From: Burkholderiales bacterium Ga0077543
Lineage (GTDB): Bacteria; Pseudomonadota; Gammaproteobacteria; Burkholderiales; Burkholderiaceae_C
Reading direction: 5' to 3'
DNA: 64,000 nucleotides
Assembly: GCA_001464055.1 (NCBI GenBank)
Contig: LNET01000074.1
Coordinates: forward strand, 1 to 64,000
The position numbers were made by a program, and so were the translations under genes. This document shows positions 55,760-64,000 of this stretch, one piece after another; within the stretch, counting starts at the first letter, position 1, and each line of letters begins with the position of its first letter. Under the pieces are notes generated by a model, which saw nothing but the letters and a program-made list of their open reading frames with translations, did no database searches and was not told the origin of the DNA.

Positions 55760-56629
55760 ATGCAGACCCTGATCTCCGCCACCGACCTGCTGCAGTTGCA
55801 GGCGCGCCAGTCGACACCGTCCCCCGACGCACGCCCCTTGGTGCTGCTGGACTGCGGCTTCGACCTGGCCGATCCCGCCTCTGGCGAACGCGCCTACGCC
55901 GCAGGCCACCTGCCCGGCGCGCTGTATGCACATCTGGACCGCGACCTGTCGGGCCCGAAGGCAGGCCCCGGCGAGCCTGGACGCGGTCGCCACCCCCTGC
56001 CGGATCGCGGCCGTTTCGCCGCCACCGTCGGCGCCTGGGGTGTGGCTCCGGGCGTGCAGGTGGTGGTCTACGACGCTCAGGGGGGCCCATATGCCGCACG
56101 CGCCTGGTGGCTGCTGCAATGGCTGGGCCATGCCGAAGTGGCTGTGCTGGACGGCGGGCCCGCAGCCTGGGCCGCGGCCGGCGGCGCGACGACACAGGCC
56201 GCAGCGAGCACCCGACCACAGCCGCCCTACCCCGCCACAGCCGCGCCGGCCATGCCCCTGCTGGACGCCAGCGCACTGCAGGCCGCGCTGGACCGGATGC
56301 TGGTGATCGACGCACGCGCGCCTGAGCGCTACCGCGGTGAGGTCGAACCGCTGGACCCGGTGGCCGGCCACATCCCCGGCGCCGCCAACCGCTTCTTCAA
56401 GTTGAACCTGCAGGCCGACGGCCGCTTCAAGCCTGCCGCCGAACTGCACACCGAGTTCATGGCGCTGCTGCAACCCGGCCGGCCGGTGGTGCAGCAATGC
56501 GGCTCAGGGGTGACGGCCTGCCACAACCTGCTGGCCATGGCCCATGCCGGCCTGGGCGCGACCCTGCTCTACCCGGGGTCGTGGAGCGAGTGGTGCAGCG
56601 ACCCGGCGCGGCCGATGGTCAGGGCTTGA
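55760..56629 (+). CDS. Sulfurtransferase, 3-mercaptopyruvate type (two rhodanese domains)
   Basis: 289 residues with two rhodanese domains. The inactive N-terminal domain has LLDCGFDLADPASG and AAGHLPGALYAHLDRDLSGP; the C-terminal domain has VIDARAPERYRGEVEPLDPVAGHIPGAAN and the catalytic loop QQCGSGVTAC. A CGSGVT loop is the mercaptopyruvate (SseA) type rather than the thiosulfate type (CRxGxR). AGGAG lies upstream of the ATG. Confidence 0.92.
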   Translation: MQTLISATDLLQLQARQSTPSPDARPLVLLDCGFDLADPASGERAYAAGHLPGALYAHLDRDLSGPKAGPGEPGRGRHPLPDRGRFAATVGAWGVAPGVQVVVYDAQGGPYAARAWWLLQWLGHAEVAVLDGGPAAWAAAGGATTQAAASTRPQPPYPATAAPAMPLLDASALQAALDRMLVIDARAPERYRGEVEPLDPVAGHIPGAANRFFKLNLQADGRFKPAAELHTEFMALLQPGRPVVQQCGSGVTACHNLLAMAHAGLGATLLYPGSWSEWCSDPARPMVRA

Positions 56630-56695
56630 CGGACGTCAAGTCAGGGAGTGCATGATGCGAGCACACTTCCATCACAGAACTTCAAGGAGCATGGC

Positions 56696-57130
56696 ATGTA
56701 CAAGCGAATCCTTTTTCCCACCGACGGCAGCGACATCACGCGCAAGGCCATGCAGCACGTCATCGGCCTGGCGCGGCTGACGGGTGCCGAACTGCAGATC
56801 CTGTCGGTCAAGGAGCCCTTTCCCTACAGCGCCATCTCGGAAATGCAGCCCGTGCCGCCGCAGGAATTCTTCGATGCCCAGGAACGCCTGGCCTCGGGCC
56901 GCGTGAAGGAAGCACTGTCCGCGGCGCAGGCCGCCGGCATCACCGCCAAGGGCGAGACGGTCGAGGCCCTGCACGCCTGGGAGGCCATCCTCGAACAAGC
57001 CAAGCAGCACGACTGCGATCTGGTGGTGATGGCGTCGCACGGCCGTCGCGGCGTCAGCGCCCTGTTGCTCGGCAGTGAAACCCAGAAGGTGCTGACGCAC
57101 AGCACACTGCCGGTGCTGGTGGTGCGATAG
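56696..57130 (+). CDS. Universal stress protein, UspA family
   Basis: 144 residues. N-terminal KRILFPTDGSDITRKAMQHV and the C-terminal ATP-binding pattern VVMASHGRRGVSALLLGSE, then VLTHSTLPVLVVR. The ATG at 56696 has AAGGAG six bases upstream; an ATG at 56691 is out of frame. Family proteins protect cells under stress, and this one likely binds ATP. Confidence 0.94.
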   Translation: MYKRILFPTDGSDITRKAMQHVIGLARLTGAELQILSVKEPFPYSAISEMQPVPPQEFFDAQERLASGRVKEALSAAQAAGITAKGETVEALHAWEAILEQAKQHDCDLVVMASHGRRGVSALLLGSETQKVLTHSTLPVLVVR

Positions 57131-57200
57131 TCCGGACCGGGCGGCGCCAGGTGGCGCAGGGGCCCATGCCCTGCCCGTTCAACCTGGAGACCCGAATAAG

Positions 57201-57584
57201 ATGTTTTCGCACCTGATGATCGGCACCAACGATCTGGCCCGCGCCAAGGCCTTCTACGACAGCCTGCTGGGCACGCTGGGCGTGCCGGCCGGCTTCGTCG
57301 ACCGCCACCGTGTCTTCTGGCGCACGCCAGCAGGCATCTTTTCGGTCACCCAGCCGATCAACGGCGAGCCGGCCACCGTGGCCAACGGCAGCACAATCGG
57401 CTTTGCCGCGAAGTCGGAAGCCGAGGTGCAAGCCTGGCACGCCGCCGGCCTGGCCGCCGGTGGCAGCGACTGCGAAGACCCGCCCGGTGTGCGTGAGGGC
57501 ACCGCCGGCAAGCTGTACCTGGCCTATTTGCGCGACCTGGACGGTCACAAACTGTGCGCGATGTACCGCATGCCGAAGACCTGA
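57201..57584 (+). CDS. VOC family (glyoxalase/bleomycin-resistance-like) protein
   Basis: 127 residues with the paired beta-alpha-beta-beta-beta modules: FSHLMIGTNDLARAKAFYDSLLGTLG at the start and KLYLAYLRDLDGHKLCAMYR at the end (metal-ligand position H/E region). A C-terminal DLDGHKLC is the usual VOC block. The substrate is unknown. AACCTGGAGA lies just upstream of the start. Confidence 0.91.
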   Translation: MFSHLMIGTNDLARAKAFYDSLLGTLGVPAGFVDRHRVFWRTPAGIFSVTQPINGEPATVANGSTIGFAAKSEAEVQAWHAAGLAAGGSDCEDPPGVREGTAGKLYLAYLRDLDGHKLCAMYRMPKT

Positions 57585-57651
57585 CGACAGCGCGCGGCCG
57601 CAAGAAGGCGGCCGACCTGCGGGACACCGAAGGTCAAGCCGCCGCGCCGCT

Positions 57652-59172
57652 TCAGGTGCCGCAGAAGGTCTGGTAGGCGGCGGTTTGCGAAGCAGGTGCA
57701 GGCTCTGCATAGGGGTCCAGATGGGCCGCGTCCGAAAAAGGCTGCTGCACGGCGGCCAGCAAGGCGCGGAAAGGCGCCATGTCGCCCTGGATCGCGGCCG
57801 CCAGCGCGGCTTCGACCTGATGGTTGCGCGGGATGATGCGGGGGTTCGCGCGTCGCATCGCGGCTGCACGGTCAGCCGCGACAGGGCCGCCGGCAGCAGT
57901 GTCGCGCTGCAACCTGGCATGCCATTGCAGCAGCCATGCGTCGAGCGCGTTGCGGTCTCTGAACTGATCGCGCAGCGGCTCGCTGTCGCCATCTGCGGCG
58001 CCGGCCAGCAGCCGCCAGCCCACCGTGTAGTCCACGGCCTGAGTGTGCAGCAGCGCCAGCCAGGCATCGATCAGGCGGCTGTCTTCTGCATCCTCATCAG
58101 CCCCAAATGCGCTGGCTGGCGCCCCCAGGCCGAGCTTCACGCGCTGACCTTGCAGCAGCGCACGCGCATGAAGCGCGGGGAATTCGTCGATCACCGCCGT
58201 GGCCTCGGCCAAGGCCTGGCGCGCAGCGGCTTCGTCGTCGGCATCGGCCACCAGTGGCAGCAAGGTCTCGGCCAGCCGGGCCAGGTTCCAGCGTGCGATG
58301 CCGGGCTGGTTGCCGAACGCATACCGGCCGCCGTGGTCGATGCTGCTGAACACGGTGGCCGGGTCGTAGGCCTCCATGAAGGCGCAGGGGCCGTAGTCGA
58401 TCGTCTCGCCCGAGATCGTCATGTTGTCGGTGTTCATCACGCCGTGGATGAAGCCGACGTTCAACCACTGTGCGACGAGCTGCGCCTGGCGCTGCGCCAC
58501 GGCGCGCAGGAAGGCCATCTCGCAGCCGGGCTTGCCGGCCAGCTGCGGGTCGTGGCGGGCGATGGCGTAGTCCAGCAGCCGGCGCAGCTTGGCCATGTCG
58601 CCTTCGTTCAGGAAGAACTGGAAGGTGCCCACGCGCAGGTGGCTCGCGGCCACGCGCGTGAGCACGGCGCCGGGCAGCGGCAGTTCGCGCAGCACGCGTT
58701 CACCGGTGCCGGCCACGGCCAGCGCGCGCGTGGTGGGGATGCCGAGCGCGTGCATGGCCTCGCCGATGAGCACTTCGCGCAGCATCGGGCCGAGCGTGGC
58801 CTTGCCGTCACCACCCCGCGAAAACGGCGTGCGGCCCGAGCCCTTCAGCGCGATGTCGCGGCGTCGGCCCCGGGTGTCGATGACTTCGCCCAGCAGCAGC
58901 GCACGACCATCGCCCAGGCGCGGAGAAAAGCCACCGAACTGGTGGCCGGCATAGGCCTGGGCCAGGGGCTCGGCACCCTCGGGCAAGCTGTTGCCGGCAA
59001 ACAGGGCCGCACCGGCCTGGGCTTGCAGCGCCGAGGTGTCAAGGCCGAGTTCGGCGGCCAAGCCATCGTTGAAGTAGACCAGCTGCGGCGCTGGGACGCG
59101 GGCTGGCTGCCAGGAAGCGTAAAAGCCCGGCAGGTCGCGGGCATAGGTGTTGTCGAAGCGGAAGGCAGTCAT
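57652..59172 (-). CDS. selO: Protein adenylyltransferase SelO (YdiU/UPF0061)
   Basis: Pseudokinase-fold enzyme that transfers AMP to Ser/Thr/Tyr of target proteins, linked to redox stress. 506 residues. GGFSPRLGDGRALLLGEVID, ALKGSGRTPFSRGGDGKATL, MLREVLIGEAMHALGIPTTRA and FIHGVMNTDNMTISGETIDYGP are the family blocks. In E. coli SelO is secured by a C-terminal disulfide; here the end is YQTFCGT, with a cysteine two residues from the C-terminus. Confidence 0.95.
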   Translation of the reverse strand: MTAFRFDNTYARDLPGFYASWQPARVPAPQLVYFNDGLAAELGLDTSALQAQAGAALFAGNSLPEGAEPLAQAYAGHQFGGFSPRLGDGRALLLGEVIDTRGRRRDIALKGSGRTPFSRGGDGKATLGPMLREVLIGEAMHALGIPTTRALAVAGTGERVLRELPLPGAVLTRVAASHLRVGTFQFFLNEGDMAKLRRLLDYAIARHDPQLAGKPGCEMAFLRAVAQRQAQLVAQWLNVGFIHGVMNTDNMTISGETIDYGPCAFMEAYDPATVFSSIDHGGRYAFGNQPGIARWNLARLAETLLPLVADADDEAAARQALAEATAVIDEFPALHARALLQGQRVKLGLGAPASAFGADEDAEDSRLIDAWLALLHTQAVDYTVGWRLLAGAADGDSEPLRDQFRDRNALDAWLLQWHARLQRDTAAGGPVAADRAAAMRRANPRIIPRNHQVEAALAAAIQGDMAPFRALLAAVQQPFSDAAHLDPYAEPAPASQTAAYQTFCGT

Positions 59173-59344
59173 CGGGCGCGGGCGGCCCCAGGGGGCACTC
59201 TGTCAGGCACAGACCCACAGTGTGCAGCGGCCAGGAACCGGCGCCACGGCGCGCACCCCTCGGGCGAAGGGGTCGTGTGGTGCAACGCCTGGCCCGCCCC
59301 CTGTTCGCCTGCAGAGCGGGTTGAAGGGACCGAAGGGCCCTGCG

Positions 59345-60130
59345 TCAATGCGCGTGCCCAGCATGCAGGAGCTCCCGTGCCAGCAACACCAGCAACAAAC
59401 CAGCGCCCAGCCAGGCCACCTGCGTCACCGTCTCGCGCCAGTTCAGCCGCTGCTGCAACTGCGGCAGCAGGTCGGCCACGGCCACGTAGATGAAGCTGCT
59501 GGAAGCCACCACCAGCAGGTAGGGCAGAAGCGATTCCCAGGGTCCCACGAGGTAGTAGCCCAGCACGCCACCGGCCACTGCCGCCAGGCCCGACAACGCG
59601 TTGAAGAACAGCGCCTTGCGCCTGGAGAAGCCGGCGTTCAGCAGCACGATGTAGTCACCGGCTTCCTGCGGAATCTCGTGCGCTGCCACCGCCAGCGCGG
59701 TGGCCACGCCCAGCTTGGGATCGGCGATGAAGGCCGCGGCGATGATCACGCCGTCGCAGAAGTTGTGCACCGCATCGCCCACCAGCACGCTCAGGCCGCC
59801 ACGGCCTGCCTGCTGCGCGTCGAAGTGGTGGTGGTGGTCGTGGCCGTCGCCTTCGTGATGGTGCACGTGGCGGTAGAGCTCGGCCTTTTCCAACAGCCAG
59901 AAGAACAGCAGCCCGGCCAGCAGCGTGCCGAACAAGGTCTGCGGGCTGGCGTGACTCTCGAAGGCTTCGGGCAGCACGTGCAGCAGCGAAGTGCCCAGCA
60001 GCACGCCGGCCGACAGGCTGACCAGGCTCTTGACCACGCGGCTGAGCACGGTGATCGACAGGGCGGCCGCGATGAACACGGAAAGCAGGCCGCCAATGGC
60101 CGTGGCGGCAACGATATAGGCAAGGGTCAT
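59345..60130 (-). CDS. ZIP family metal transporter
   Basis: Inner-membrane divalent metal importer of 261 residues with eight segments. The variable loop between TM3 and TM4 is His-rich (VHHHEGDGHDHHHHFDA, residues 90-110), and the metal-binding HNF/HEIPQE pair is present: AVHNFCDGVIIAAAF and AVAAHEIPQEAGDYIVLLN. Substrate probably zinc or iron; not resolvable from sequence. Confidence 0.94.
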   Translation of the reverse strand: MTLAYIVAATAIGGLLSVFIAAALSITVLSRVVKSLVSLSAGVLLGTSLLHVLPEAFESHASPQTLFGTLLAGLLFFWLLEKAELYRHVHHHEGDGHDHHHHFDAQQAGRGGLSVLVGDAVHNFCDGVIIAAAFIADPKLGVATALAVAAHEIPQEAGDYIVLLNAGFSRRKALFFNALSGLAAVAGGVLGYYLVGPWESLLPYLLVVASSSFIYVAVADLLPQLQQRLNWRETVTQVAWLGAGLLLVLLARELLHAGHAH

Positions 60131-60194
60131 GCAGGGATGCTACCGACCCTGTCAAGCGCCCCGGCCGCCGCCGGCGGGGCCTGCCTGGCGGCTG

Positions 60195-61085
60195 TCAGGC
60201 CACGCCGTGGGCCTTGAACCAGTCCAGCGCGCGCTTCCAGCCGTCGTCGGCGGCTTCCTTGCGGTAGCTGGGGCGGTAGTCGGCATGGAAGGCATGCGGC
60301 GCATCGGGGTAGACGACGAACTGGCTCTTCCGGGCAGCGGCGCTGCCCTTGGCCAGCGCGGCCTTCATCGCTTCCACCGTGTCCAGCGGGATGCCGGTGT
60401 CCTTCTCGCCGTACAGGCCCAGCACCGGGCCGGCCAGCTTGCCCGCCACGTCCACCGGGTGGCTGGGTGTGGTCGGGCTGGGCTGTCCCGTCAGCCGGCC
60501 ATACCAGGCCACACCGGCCTGGATGCCGGGGTTGTGCGCGCTGTAGAGCCATGTGATGCGTCCGCCCCAGCAGAAACCGGTGACGCCGGCCTTGGCGGTG
60601 TCGAAGCCCTGGGCCTTGGCCCAGGCCAGCGTGGCGTCCAGGTCGCCCATCACCTGGGCGTCGGGCACCTTGCTGATGACCTCGGCGATCAGCTTGGCGA
60701 TCTCGCCATAGGCCGTGGCGTCGCCCTGGCGGATGAACAGTTCCGGTGCGATGGCGCAGTAGCCAGCCTTGGCGAAGCGGCGAGCGACGTCGGCGATGTA
60801 TTCATGCACGCCGAAGATCTCGCTGACCACCAGCACCACGGGCGCGTTCGGCCGGTTGGCCGGTGCGGCGCGGTAGGCCGGCATCTTGAAGTCGCCCACC
60901 GGGATCGTCACTTCGCCGCTGACCAGGCCCACGGTGTCGGTCTTGATGGCGGTCTGCGCCATCACCGGCAGCACCGCAGCAGCGAAACCGGTGCCGATGG
61001 AGGTGCGCACGAAACCGCGGCGGTCGACGGCGGCGTCGAAGGCGCCTCGGGCCGGCACCAGGGTATCGAATTCTTCCTTGATCAT
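60195..61085 (-). CDS. Dienelactone hydrolase family protein with Tat signal
   Basis: 296 residues. A twin-arginine signal (DRRGFVRTSIGTGFAAAVLP, residues 21-42) suggests folded export to the periplasm. The alpha/beta hydrolase domain has the nucleophile loop TGFCWGGR, the acid DTGIPLDTV region and the histidine in DAPHAFHADY. The ATG at 61085 is used; the longer open frame runs over the promoter of the divergent ppx gene. Substrate unknown. Confidence 0.9.
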   Translation of the reverse strand: MIKEEFDTLVPARGAFDAAVDRRGFVRTSIGTGFAAAVLPVMAQTAIKTDTVGLVSGEVTIPVGDFKMPAYRAAPANRPNAPVVLVVSEIFGVHEYIADVARRFAKAGYCAIAPELFIRQGDATAYGEIAKLIAEVISKVPDAQVMGDLDATLAWAKAQGFDTAKAGVTGFCWGGRITWLYSAHNPGIQAGVAWYGRLTGQPSPTTPSHPVDVAGKLAGPVLGLYGEKDTGIPLDTVEAMKAALAKGSAAARKSQFVVYPDAPHAFHADYRPSYRKEAADDGWKRALDWFKAHGVA

Positions 61086-61158
61086 GCGGGTCTCGATCGG
61101 GTGTTGGAAAGGCGCGATTGTCGGCTGGCCGGCAAAAAGCCGTTGGCACAATGCGCTT

Positions 61159-62673
61159 ATGCAAGAACGCGTCAACCCAGGTGGGGCCCTGGCCGCCATC
61201 GACATGGGCTCCAACAGCTTCCGGCTGGAGCTGGCGCAGCTGCAGCACGGTCGTTATCGCCGCATCGACTACCTGAAGGAAACCGTGCGCCTGGGCGCGG
61301 GCCTGGACGGTAATGGCCAGCTCACCGAAGAAGCGGTCCAGCGCGGCCTGACCTGCCTGCGCCGATTCGCCGGGCGCCTGGCCGGCTTCGAACCGGCCCA
61401 GGTGCGCGCGGTGGCCACGCAGACCTTGCGCGAGGCCCGCAACCGCAACGCCTTCCTGCTGCGCGCGCAGGAAGCGCTGGGCTTCCCCATCGAAGTCATT
61501 TCCGGCCGCGAGGAAGCGCGCCTGATCTACGCCGGTGTGGCGCAGATGCAGCCCAGCGAGGAAAGCCGCCTGGTGGTCGACATCGGCGGCCGTTCGACCG
61601 AACTCATCCTCGGCCAGGGCCGCGTGCCACAGGTGGCCGAAAGCTACGCTGTCGGCTGCGTCAGTCTGTCGATGCGCTTTTTCGCCGACGGCAAGCTCAC
61701 CGAAGCCGCCTTCCGCGCAGCCCAGGTGGCCGCAGGCGCGGAACTTGAGGAAGCCTTGCAACCCTTCGCGCCAGAACGCTGGACGACCGCGTTGGGCTCG
61801 TCGGGTACGGCTGGCGCCGTGGCCGGCGTGCTGCAGGCTGCCGGGGTGACGGACGGCCGCATCACCCCGGCTGGGCTGCGCTGGTGCATGCAGCAGTGCA
61901 TTGCCGCGGGCAGCCTGGACCGCCTTTCGCTGCCCGGCCTGAAGGCCGAACGCCACGCCGTGCTGCCGGGCGGCCTGGCCATCCTGTACACGCTGGCCGC
62001 GCACTTCGACATCGACACGCTCTGGCCCGCCAAGGGCGCCTTGCGCCAGGGCGTGATCGTCGATCTGAACGAGCGCATCGAAGCCCTGCAGCGCACCCGC
62101 CCCGGCGACATGCGCGACGCCAGCGTGGCCGAGCTGCAGCGTCGCTTCGCCGTCGACACGGGCCAGGCCGCGCGCGTGGCTTCGGTGGCGCTGGCCCTCT
62201 TTGACGCCGTGCAGCCCGCCGTGGCAGCCCTGGCCAACAACGAGGTCCGCCGTGAACTGGCCTGGGCCTGCGCGCTGCATGAAATCGGCCTGATGGTCTC
62301 GCACCACGACCACCACCGCCACAGCGCCTACCTGCTGGCCCATGTCGACGCACCAGGCTTCTCGCAGAGCCAGCAGCGGCGCATCGGCGACCTGGTGCTG
62401 GCGCAGCGCGGCGGCTTGCGCAAGATCGAGCCGCAACTGGCGAACGAGGCATTCGCCTGGCAGGTGATGTGCCTGCGGCTGGCCGTCATCAAGTGCCATG
62501 CCCGCGGCGAGGTCAGCTCCAAGGCACTGGGCCTGCGTTCACGCGGCCGCGACGCGCTGCTGGGCTTCAAGCCCGAATGGGCCGAACAGCATCCACGCAC
62601 GCTGTTCCTGTTGCGCGAAGAAGCCGACATCTGGGCACGCAGCGGCACGCTGAAGCTGAGCTTGCCGGCCTGA
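61159..62673 (+). CDS. ppx: Exopolyphosphatase (Ppx/GppA family)
   Basis: 504 residues; removes terminal phosphates from polyphosphate. Actin/Hsp70-like nucleotide-fold motifs AAIDMGSNSFRLELAQL, VATQTLREARNRNAFL, EVISGREEARLIYAG and VVDIGGRSTELILGQG, then the C-terminal HD-like domain with LHEIGLMVSHHDHHRHSAYL. The start ATG at 61159 is 73 bases from the divergent dienelactone hydrolase start. It ends 15 bases before sixA (convergent). Confidence 0.95.
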   Translation: MQERVNPGGALAAIDMGSNSFRLELAQLQHGRYRRIDYLKETVRLGAGLDGNGQLTEEAVQRGLTCLRRFAGRLAGFEPAQVRAVATQTLREARNRNAFLLRAQEALGFPIEVISGREEARLIYAGVAQMQPSEESRLVVDIGGRSTELILGQGRVPQVAESYAVGCVSLSMRFFADGKLTEAAFRAAQVAAGAELEEALQPFAPERWTTALGSSGTAGAVAGVLQAAGVTDGRITPAGLRWCMQQCIAAGSLDRLSLPGLKAERHAVLPGGLAILYTLAAHFDIDTLWPAKGALRQGVIVDLNERIEALQRTRPGDMRDASVAELQRRFAVDTGQAARVASVALALFDAVQPAVAALANNEVRRELAWACALHEIGLMVSHHDHHRHSAYLLAHVDAPGFSQSQQRRIGDLVLAQRGGLRKIEPQLANEAFAWQVMCLRLAVIKCHARGEVSSKALGLRSRGRDALLGFKPEWAEQHPRTLFLLREEADIWARSGTLKLSLPA

Positions 62674-62688
62674 GTGGCCCGGCGCGCT

Positions 62689-63150
62689 TCAAAGCAGGTC
62701 GGCGCCGATGACGGCGTGCAGCACCACCTGCACCTGCCCTTCACGTTCACGCGCCCGCAGCCACCAGACGGCACCCTTCTTCACCGGCCAGGCCTGCGGC
62801 TGGCCCGAGGCCAGGTAAGAAGCGGCCAGCCCCAGCGTCGGCTGATGTCCGACGACGAGCACCGGTTCGCGCGACTCGGGCCAGCGCGTGGCATGCAGCA
62901 GGCCGTCGACGGTGCCGTCGGGGGCCAGTGCCTCGACCGTCTTGAACTTGCGCTCCAGCGCCTGCGCCGTTTGCTGCGTTCGTCGCGCCGGGCTGACGAG
63001 CACGCGAGCGCTGCTGGGCAGTTGGCGGTTCAGCCAGGCCGCCATGCGCTGGGCCTGACGTTCGCCCTTGGGGGTGAGCGTACGTTCCAGGTCGGTCTGC
63101 GCTTCGCGTATCTCGAAGGCTTCGGCGTGGCGCCAGAGGATCAGGTCCAT
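62689..63150 (-). CDS. sixA: Phosphohistidine phosphatase SixA
   Basis: 153-residue histidine phosphatase with the RHG motif as LWRHAEAF, LTPKGERQAQRMAAWL and VLVVGHQPTLGLAASYL. In E. coli SixA dephosphorylates HPr-like or ArcB histidine-phosphate; the target here is unknown. It lies 21 bases after ppk1 on the same strand. Confidence 0.93.
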   Translation of the reverse strand: MDLILWRHAEAFEIREAQTDLERTLTPKGERQAQRMAAWLNRQLPSSARVLVSPARRTQQTAQALERKFKTVEALAPDGTVDGLLHATRWPESREPVLVVGHQPTLGLAASYLASGQPQAWPVKKGAVWWLRAREREGQVQVVLHAVIGADLL

Positions 63151-63171
63151 GTTGTGCGGGTGCAGCCAGCT

Positions 63172-64000
63172 TCAGGCGTAGCGTTGCATCAGCGCCTGCT
63201 GCGCACTTGCCGGGGTTGCACCCGGTGCCGACTGCACGCGCCGATAGCGGCCTTCGCTGTCCAGCGCCCAGGCGTCCAGCGTGTCATGCAGATAAGGCAC
63301 CAGGGCTTCGTCGATGACGCGCTGGCGCAGCACCGGGTCTCGCACCGGCCAGGCCACTTCGATGCGGCGGAACATGTTGCGGCTCATCCAGTCGGCACTG
63401 CTGAGGTACAGCACCTCGTCGTCGTCCTCGTCGCCCCAGCGGAAGTACAGCACGCGGGTGTGTTCCAGGAAGCGGCCGACGACCGAGCGCACGCGGATGT
63501 TCTCGGTTCGCCCGGCCAGCCCAGGCGGCAGCATGCAGGCACCGCGGATGATGAGATCGATGTCGGCACCGGCCTCGCTGGCCACGGCCAGGCCCTGGAT
63601 CAATGCCGGGTCGGTGAGCGCATTGACCTTGACGACGATGCGCGCCGGCTTGCCGGCCCGCGCTGCGTCGGCCACCTGGCGCATGTGGCGCATGCAGCGG
63701 CGGTGCAGGAGGAAGGGCGCCGTCACCAGTTGCTGCGGCGCCTTCACACGCGTCTGGCTGGCCAGCTGCAGGAACACCGCATCGGCATCGGCCGTCAGGC
63801 CAGGGTCGGCGGTCAGGCAGCCCATGTCGGTGTACATGCGCGCTGTCTTCGGGTTGTAGTTGCCGGTGCTCAGGTGGGCATAGCGGCGAAGGCGGCCGCC
63901 TTCGCGCCGCGTCACCAGCAGCATCTTGGCGTGAGTCTTCAGGCCGACGATGCCGTAGACCACCTGGGCGCCCACGGCTTCCAGGCGTTCGGCCCAGTTG
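63172..64000 (-). CDS. ppk1: Polyphosphate kinase 1, C-terminal part (truncated by window edge)
   Basis: The last 275 residues of the enzyme that polymerises phosphate from ATP. The catalytic histidines lie in GLKTHAKMLLVTRREGG (the autophosphorylated one) and FLEHTRVLYF; YAHLSTGNYNPKTARMYTD and LSSADWMSRNMFRR are further signatures. The frame is open through the window edge at 64000. Followed by sixA. Confidence 0.95.
   Translation of the reverse strand, partial: NWAERLEAVGAQVVYGIVGLKTHAKMLLVTRREGGRLRRYAHLSTGNYNPKTARMYTDMGCLTADPGLTADADAVFLQLASQTRVKAPQQLVTAPFLLHRRCMRHMRQVADAARAGKPARIVVKVNALTDPALIQGLAVASEAGADIDLIIRGACMLPPGLAGRTENIRVRSVVGRFLEHTRVLYFRWGDEDDDEVLYLSSADWMSRNMFRRIEVAWPVRDPVLRQRVIDEALVPYLHDTLDAWALDSEGRYRRVQSAPGATPASAQQALMQRYA

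Noticed and set aside
56626..56639. Inverted repeat TTGAC-GGAC-GTCAA before the universal stress protein gene
   Set aside because: Arms are only five bases and it overlaps the end of the sulfurtransferase gene; TTGACG as a -35 lacks a good -10.

Overview
High-GC (roughly two-thirds G+C), densely coded chromosomal DNA from a flagellated betaproteobacterium of the order Burkholderiales, most likely from the Rubrivivax/Leptothrix/Ideonella/Sphaerotilus neighbourhood. The evidence is the combination of FlhDC plus FliA flagellar control, PEP-CTERM surface proteins, a paa operon with a TetR regulator, the surE-pcm-nlpD-rlmD block, and ppx facing sixA-ppk1. About 70 protein genes, one tRNA, and no insertion sequence, integrase, phage or CRISPR array were seen. 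No gene-free stretch exceeds about 260 bases.

Layout. 1-3252: carAB (carB cut by the window edge), a GlcG/HbpS-type protein and a Bax-inhibitor-1 family membrane protein. 3252-7340: surE-pcm-nlpD-rlmD operon, with tRNA-Thr(CGT) and its terminator upstream. 7489-9127: VanZ-like protein and an unrecognised 377-residue protein. 9049-16018: phenylacetate operon paaG-I-K-A-B-C-D-E-tetR on the minus strand, with a perfect 24-base palindrome in front of it. 16047-19553: divergent von Willebrand A protein versus an ECF sigma factor coupled to a putative membrane anti-sigma factor. 19526-24453: M17 aminopeptidase, small membrane protein, SapC-like protein, CNNM/CBS protein and ApaH. 24498-36548: flagellar block flgF-E-D-C-B, flgA, flgM-N, fliA, an flhG-like gene, flhF, flhA, flhB. 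36658-42007: two PEP-CTERM proteins, a second ECF sigma factor and a Ser/Thr kinase with a frame change near its 5' end. 42078-48366: flhD-flhC, a degenerate HD-GYP protein, a membrane methyltransferase, motA-motB-cheY-cheZ. 48596-57584: orphan solute-binding protein, folE2, dxs-ispA-xseB, Rieske oxygenase, EamA transporter, sulfurtransferase, universal stress protein, VOC protein. 57652-64000: SelO, ZIP transporter, Tat-type dienelactone hydrolase family protein, ppx, sixA and the 3' part of ppk1.

How it works together. The motility genes read as a cascade. FlhDC sits at the top, the hook and export genes form the middle tier, and FliA/FlgM control the late tier. Three sites match the FliA (sigma-28) promoter consensus, in front of flgM, motA and the HD-GYP-like gene, each giving a leader of about 50 bases. 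The paa genes cover CoA activation, ring epoxidation and isomerisation of phenylacetate, but paaZ, paaF, paaH and paaJ are not in the window. The two ECF modules differ: one is paired with a membrane anti-sigma candidate and a secreted VWA protein, the other with a kinase and PEP-CTERM proteins.

The least understood parts are the VWA/ECF/anti-sigma locus, the frame-disrupted kinase beside its ECF factor, the P-loop-less FlhG-like protein, and the FliA-controlled degenerate HD-GYP gene. All functional names come from recognising motifs and gene order by eye; no database search was run.
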